This document shows positions 58,884 through 64,000 of a DNA stretch of 64,000 nucleotides, piece by piece. Under the pieces are notes generated by a model that worked only from the letters and a program-made list of their open reading frames with translations, did not search any database and was not told the DNA's origin. The DNA lies in NCBI RefSeq assembly GCF_000004825.1, contig NW_008805068.1, forward strand, positions 1-64,000, read 5' to 3'. A program made the translations under genes and the position numbers. The DNA comes from Heterostelium album PN500 (Eukaryota > Evosea > Eumycetozoa > Acytosteliales > Acytosteliaceae). How positions within the stretch are numbered: position 1 is the stretch's first letter; every line of letters begins with the position of its first letter.

Positions 58884-60231
58884 TTATTGTTTTGCTGTTC
58901 CAACATTATTAATAAAATTCATTAAAAACTCGATTCCTGCCCTATCCGCCCATGATTCCCAATCCGATTTTGAAATAAAACCTAAATGACCACCCTTTCT
59001 TGGCATTGCTAAAATTGTATTGGGATTTGATTTAAACTTTGAATAAGGTATACTTCTCCAAGGAATAAAGTTATCATCTTTTGCACATATAAACAAACAA
59101 GGTACTTTAATCTATAATCTATTATTAGTTCAAAAATGTTGTTTTTTTTCATTTTTTTTTAAATAAATGTTAAAATTTTAACATACATTTTGAATTTGAT
59201 TTGATGGACTGGTAACTTTATAATAATCTTCAACACTTGGATATCCAAACATCTTTATAGTAATTAATTCATCAAGATCCATTGCAGTCTTGCAATTCTT
59301 GATTTGTTTCTTTGTTGCGTATTGATCCAGTCGATGACCAAACTTTAACAACATCTTTTTGAATTTCGCTGTTAGTCTGCCACCATAGAAAATCTTGTTG
59401 GTTCTCGTCGATATAAGACGTTCCCAGCTGGCTTTCAAATCCATTGGATTCGAGTAACAGATGTGCGCACTATATGGTGAATTGGTTCCAACCTTTGAAA
59501 GATAGTTCACCAAAATAATGCCACCCATAGAGAAACCAACCAAAAACAATTGTGCTTTTGGTATCTTTTGTTTAATATGATTTGTTATGAATTCGACATC
59601 ATCTATTTTACCAAATGAATATGTTTTATCCGACTATCATAAAAAACTTACTTAGTATATTTTAATTCTAATCTTATTCTCAAGTTTATAAACTTACAGT
59701 TATTTCATTTCCACCTAAACCACGGTTGTTCAATACTACACATCTAAAATTATACATCTTGTGTGCATTCTGTACAAAATATCTAATATATACAGAGTTA
59801 CCACTACCTTCGACACCTGGTAATAGTACTATCGTTGGGGTTGTTTCATCACATTCATCATCGAAGTTAAACCAATCTAATGATAACATGCCGCCATCTT
59901 CTGCATATAAATATTCTCTTTTTATGTAGTTATAAAAGAATAAGTATACAATGTTTGTTTTATTTAGAATTATTTTGGAAATATATATAAATATTTACCT
60001 TTTTTTCTTTAAATCTAATTTCTTTTTTACAAACATCGCATAGAAATTCATAAGGTTTCTATGGCACAAGAGAATGGGAGGATCAAAAGTGGCACCATTA
60101 ATAACAGATGGTAAATACTCTGAATCTGATCTTATCAGACCTTCTTTAGGACTGTATAAACTTGGGCAATTCTTGAGCAAGTTTTGAGAATCACCCTCTT
60201 CTGCATTGAAATATAAATTAATTTCTGTCAT
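58884..60231 (-). CDS. ABHD1/3-type alpha/beta hydrolase
   Basis: Four exons (60231-59999, 59917-59698, 59633-59187, 59111-58884) encode 375 residues. The sequence follows the ABHD1/ABHD3/EMB8 family: DGGMLSLDWFNFDD, then PTIVLLPGVEGSGNSVYIRY, then NNRGLGGNEIT, the nucleophile elbow GFSMGG (Ser186), the acid in CAKDDNFIP (Asp312 or 313) and the His in PRKGGHLGF (His342). The triad is complete. The family hydrolyses short-chain acyl groups from phospholipids or esters; human members have an N-terminal membrane anchor, which is not obvious here. Substrate is not inferable. Confidence 0.9.
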
Positions 60232-62000
60232 TATTATTGATTTTATGACGAGTGATAGAAAAATATATATCTTTTATTTAAATTAATCACTTATTTGATT
60301 TTTAAAATGGATTGATTGATTTATGATTTGATTAAATTTAATTTGATTGATTAATTGATCAGCTATTTATATATTGGTTTTTAAAAAGGTATATACAATT
60401 GTATCTTAAAAGAAAGTATTGATTTATATGAATATATTTAAATTAATTAAAATAAAATATATAGAATTATAAATAAAGCTAAAAGTAAAGCTTCAAAGTG
60501 TAGAGTAGAAAAACTATTAAGATAATAAAATAAAATAAAAGATGTGTGAGGTGTAGAGGTGATTTTTAAAATAAAGTTCCAAGCTATTTCTTCTATTCTT
60601 GAAAAAAAGATAGAATACAAGCAATTATTATTATCCTATGGTTTTAAAATAAAAAAACATTCTTTTAAAACAATAAAAATCACCTTATATAAATTATTTA
60701 GAACTTCTAAATAGGCTATGGTTGTTGTAGTTGGTGGGTTGTTGTTTGTGAGTTGCTGTCGTTTGTTGTGTGGAATATGTTGCTATTAATATAAGTGTTT
60801 CCAAGATGTAACATCATGACTTAATGATAGTCTTTACACTCAGCCAAGCAAGTCTGACTGATATTTCAGATAAGAGGTGTTTTGGTTACTGTTGTGAGTT
60901 TGTGTGTTTGTTAAGTATTCAGTGTTTAACGTGTGTGTTTGTGTGTGGTCTAATTGTCAAGTGTGGTTGGAATTATTTAAAAATTGTCTATTTGTTTCAT
61001 ATTATATTAAAATATTTTTATTTTAAAAAAAATGATAATAAACAAAAGATAACCCTAAACACAAAACAACCGTGACGAAATATTTGAAAAATCAATTTTA
61101 TCATAAGGCTGATTTCAGACTGATTGTTCTTTGTCGTCATGAAAAAATGTATCAAAATACAACACCCACCCCCTCTTCATTCAAAAAATGGGTGACTTCA
61201 GCGCTTGTCATCTGTTTTCAGATCTTAGACGCAAAAATAATTTTTACCATTATTGCATAAACAAAAAAAAATAAAATTCTTGAATTCATTTTTTTACCAT
61301 TAATAGTAAAAAATACCTTATTCTCTTTTAAAAGATAAAAAATTTAGACAAATTAATCTAGCATGCTTAACATTACTAAAATTAAAACATATTTATCTTT
61401 TCATTAATAAATACAAATATATTTAAATGATTTTAAACAATTAATTTTAAATAAATAAAATTTAAATAAATATGATTTTCTTCTTGATTTCGTATTAGTG
61501 GATTTTCGAGTTTTATATTGGAACAAGCTTTATTTTATATTCTCGCATTTCTAAAAAAAATTTCCTTGCTTTCCAAAACAAAAAAAACAAACGAAAATGG
61601 TGACTATCGATGAAATTTTTTTTTGCAATCTACGTGGTGTATTGTTATATTACACCTTCACACACATTTTTTTGAATTTGATTTTTTTTTTATTAATTGG
61701 TGAATTATTATTGTCCAATTTTTTAGTCAGATTCTATTCTATTTGCAAATATAAATTTATTCTAACTTTATAAAGATTTATTAATTTAAGGTTATAAGGT
61801 TGTTTGTGTATTTTTTTCAATTATCATTACATCTTTTAGTTAGTTATAAAGGTGTTTTATTTTACTTTTATTTGTTATTTTGTTTATATTTATATTTATT
61901 CACAGATTTACATATTCTTTTTTTTTAAATTAACAAGACAACAAACATAGATAGATAGATTATTAAGCTTAGTTGGTTAGTTAGTCACATTAATAAAAAG
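60232..62000. other. Long A+T-rich intergenic region between divergent genes
   Basis: 1.77 kb between the hydrolase start and the EHD start. Two islands are less A+T-biased: 60715-60960 (GT-rich, with GTTGGTGGGTTGTTG and GTGTGTTTGTGTGTGG) and 61100-61260. The GT-rich island could be a G-box-type regulatory region. Open frames of 62-83 codons there have no supporting features. A candidate leader exon of the EHD gene cannot be excluded. Confidence 0.4.
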
Positions 62001-63867
62001 ATGAAAAAATTAAATGTACAAGATAATAAGGATAGTGAAAGAATATTCACATCCTCTATAGATGCATTGAAGGTTATGTACAGTCAAAAGATAAAACCGT
62101 TGGAGACTCTAACAAAGTAACTATACTATAGTTCAATTCATTCCTATTCGATCCTAATTGTCTAATTGCTGTGTTTGATGTTGTTATTATTAATAGGTTT
62201 GGGGAATTTCATTCACCTTCTCTGACCGATAGTGATATAGAAGCAAAGCCAATGGTGTTGCTGCTGGGACAATACTCTACAGGAAAGACTACATTCGTTC
62301 AATATCTAATTGAGAGAGACTTCCCAGGAAGTAATATTGGTCCTGAACCAACTGTATGTTTTAAAAGAAAAGATCTTTGTTGTACATGCCTATACTTATA
62401 TTGTGTTTTACTTCTTTAGACAGATAGATTCAATGCTGTTATGTATGGACCTGATGACAGAGTGATCCCAGGTAATACAGCTGCAGTTCAAGAAGATAAA
62501 CCATTCAAAGGATTATCTAGATTCGGTACAGGTTTTATGAGTAAATTTCAATGTTCATTGGTAAGTATCGTTTATTAGTTATTTACTATCTTAGTATACT
62601 TATTAATCAATGTAAATTCGATAATATGTATAGTGTCCAGCACCATTGTTGGATAAGATTAGTTTTATAGATACACCGGGTGTTCTGAGTGGTGAGAAAC
62701 AGAGAATAGGAAGATCTTATGATTTTCCAAGTATTGTATCATGGTTTGCAGAGAGATCCGATATGATTTTGTTGTTGTTCGACGCACACAAGTTGGATAT
62801 CAGTGACGAGTTCAAATCGGCAATTGAGTGTCTTCGTGGCTACGACGACAAGATAAAGATAGTTTTGAATAAAGCCGACAAGGTAAGTGCACAGCAATTG
62901 CTACGTGTATACGGTGCATTGATGTGGTCGCTCGGCAAGGTAATAAAGACACCAGAGGTGATGAGAGTGTACTTGGGTTCGTTCTGGAATGGCACCGGTC
63001 TGCAGAATCCCGACACTGAGAAGCTGTTGCATTCAGAGATGGTAGACTTGATCAAAGAGCTGCTAATGCTGCCCAAGAACTCGGCGATTCGTAAGGTCAA
63101 CGACCTGGTCAAGCGTGCACGTTCCGCCAAAGTACACGCACTCATCATTGGACATCTGCGAAATGAGATGCCCAACGTCTTTGGCAAGGATTCAAAACAG
63201 CAAGAGTTGATAAAGAATTTGGATAAGGAGTTCCAAAAGATCGAGAGAATGTATAATATTCCGGCAGGTGACTTCCCAGACGTCGAGAAATACAGAAACA
63301 TCTTGAAGGTTCACGATTTTTCAAAGTTCCCCAAGTTGAATCCAAAGATGTTGGACGTGCTCGACGAGGTGTTGGCAGTGGATTTCCCACAGCTCCTACA
63401 GCGTTTCCCATTGGATGGTACACACAAGCCAACTCAATACGAGTTGAATCCATTTGCCATCGACGAAGTCGAAGACACTCTCCGTTGGACAGTGTGGGAG
63501 AATGTCAACAGAGACAACTATCTATCGATTTTCTTTGCATTGAATCCAGTGGATGGAAAAGTCAATGGTGCCATAGCAAAACAGCCATTACAACAATCAG
63601 GTTTACCAAATGATATTTTAGCAAAGATTTGGAGATTATCAGATATAGATAGGTAATGTATTATGTAATTACAAAATAACGATTATTATTGAACAATTAA
63701 ATATTAATTATTTTATTATTTTTTATAGAGATGGAATGTTAGATTGTGATGAATTTATTTTAGCTATGCATTTAATTAATTCAAAGATTGCAGGACAAAA
63801 TATTCCAGAATCATTACCACCTACATTGATTCCACACACAAAACGTGGAGGTATGGGATTTTATTGA
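62001..63867 (+). CDS. EHD family membrane-remodelling ATPase
   Basis: Five exons (62001-62116, 62197-62353, 62420-62560, 62634-63652, 63729-63867) give 523 residues, the usual EHD length. Features: the N-terminal helical segment ending KIKPLETLTKFGEF, the P-loop GQYSTGKTTF (63-72), FIDTPGVLSGEKQR with switch II, LNKADKV, and a C-terminal EH domain with an EF-hand-type loop (LSDIDRDGMLDCDEFILAMH). EHD proteins oligomerise on tubular recycling endosomes like dynamin, hydrolyse ATP and bind NPF motifs through the EH domain; D. discoideum EHD acts on phagosome maturation. The stop is 133 bp from the window end; the rest is A+T-rich. Confidence 0.95.
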
Positions 63868-64000
63868 GTCAATCATAATAAAAATATATATATCTATAAA
63901 AAAAACAAAAAAAAAGGAACCACCAAAATATAATCAATTCAATTCAAAATCATTCATTCATTTCAATTAATTAATTAATTATTAACTATTCATTTCATAA

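Noticed and set aside
60824-61260. Two plus-strand frames of 83 and 62 codons, and a box C/D snoRNA-like pattern (ATGATAG and CTGACTGA)
   Set aside because: The frames have biased, Cys/Val- or Lys-rich composition with no conserved look. The C-box does not match RTGATGA well and no terminal stem pairs.

Overview
This window is nuclear DNA from a social amoeba (dictyostelid). Intergenic DNA is extremely A+T-rich with long A and T runs. Introns are short and A+T-rich, begin GTA and end in T/A-rich AG. Coding exons carry Asn, Gln, Ser and Thr homopolymers, and the genes include P2X, BRK1, Arp3 and F-box/LRR proteins typical of the group. Codon use in long exons is richer in G+C than expected for Dictyostelium discoideum, so a group 2-type dictyostelid (Heterostelium or a relative) is my guess; that is inference. 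No virus-derived element, transposon, CRISPR array, rRNA or tRNA gene was recognised.

Layout: 1-2241 is gene-poor, with a polyglutamine exon at the left edge and coding-like fragments. Then come a SAP/F-box/LRR protein (+), BRK1 (+), a P2X receptor (-), the ribosome-rescue GTPase HBS1 (-), Arp3 (+), a spartin/senescence-domain protein (+), a mitochondrial-type PPR protein (+), a MUS81-like nuclease with a ubiquitin-like N-terminus (-), a decayed methyltransferase gene (+), a multi-pass patatin-like lipase (+), a single-pass surface protein (-) and a tail-anchored coiled-coil protein (-). After a 100-N assembly gap follow an UNC-93-like MFS protein (+), MND1 (-), a candidate 32-residue basic microprotein (-), an Asn-rich coiled-coil protein (+), exportin-4 (-), INTS4 (+), a 72-residue membrane protein (-), WDR11 (-), VPS39 (+), an atypical tyrosine phosphatase (+), an LRR protein with a disordered basic tail (-), an ABHD1/3-type hydrolase (-) and an EHD ATPase (+).

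The genes do not form one pathway. Actin nucleation is represented by BRK1 and Arp3, 5.6 kb apart. Endolysosomal and Golgi traffic is represented by VPS39 and WDR11 (sharing a divergent upstream region) and EHD. DNA recombination is represented by MND1 and the MUS81-like protein, nuclear transport and RNA processing by exportin-4 and INTS4. Convergent neighbours lie very close (51-270 bp between stop codons), so their 3' ends probably overlap.

Most interesting points: (1) HBS1 needs a +1 shift at GTT TGA C, the layout of the bacterial RF2 autoregulatory site, in a gene that itself acts on stalled ribosomes. Three other genes also carry one surplus base in A/T runs, so an assembly error is the main rival explanation. 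(2) A ubiquitin-like domain joined to a MUS81-type nuclease that lacks a recognisable C-terminal helix-hairpin-helix. (3) A microprotein gene whose first coding exon is only ATG. (4) A patatin-like lipase whose catalytic Ser and Asp are separated by several membrane spans. All exon boundaries were worked out by eye from splice signals and frame arithmetic.
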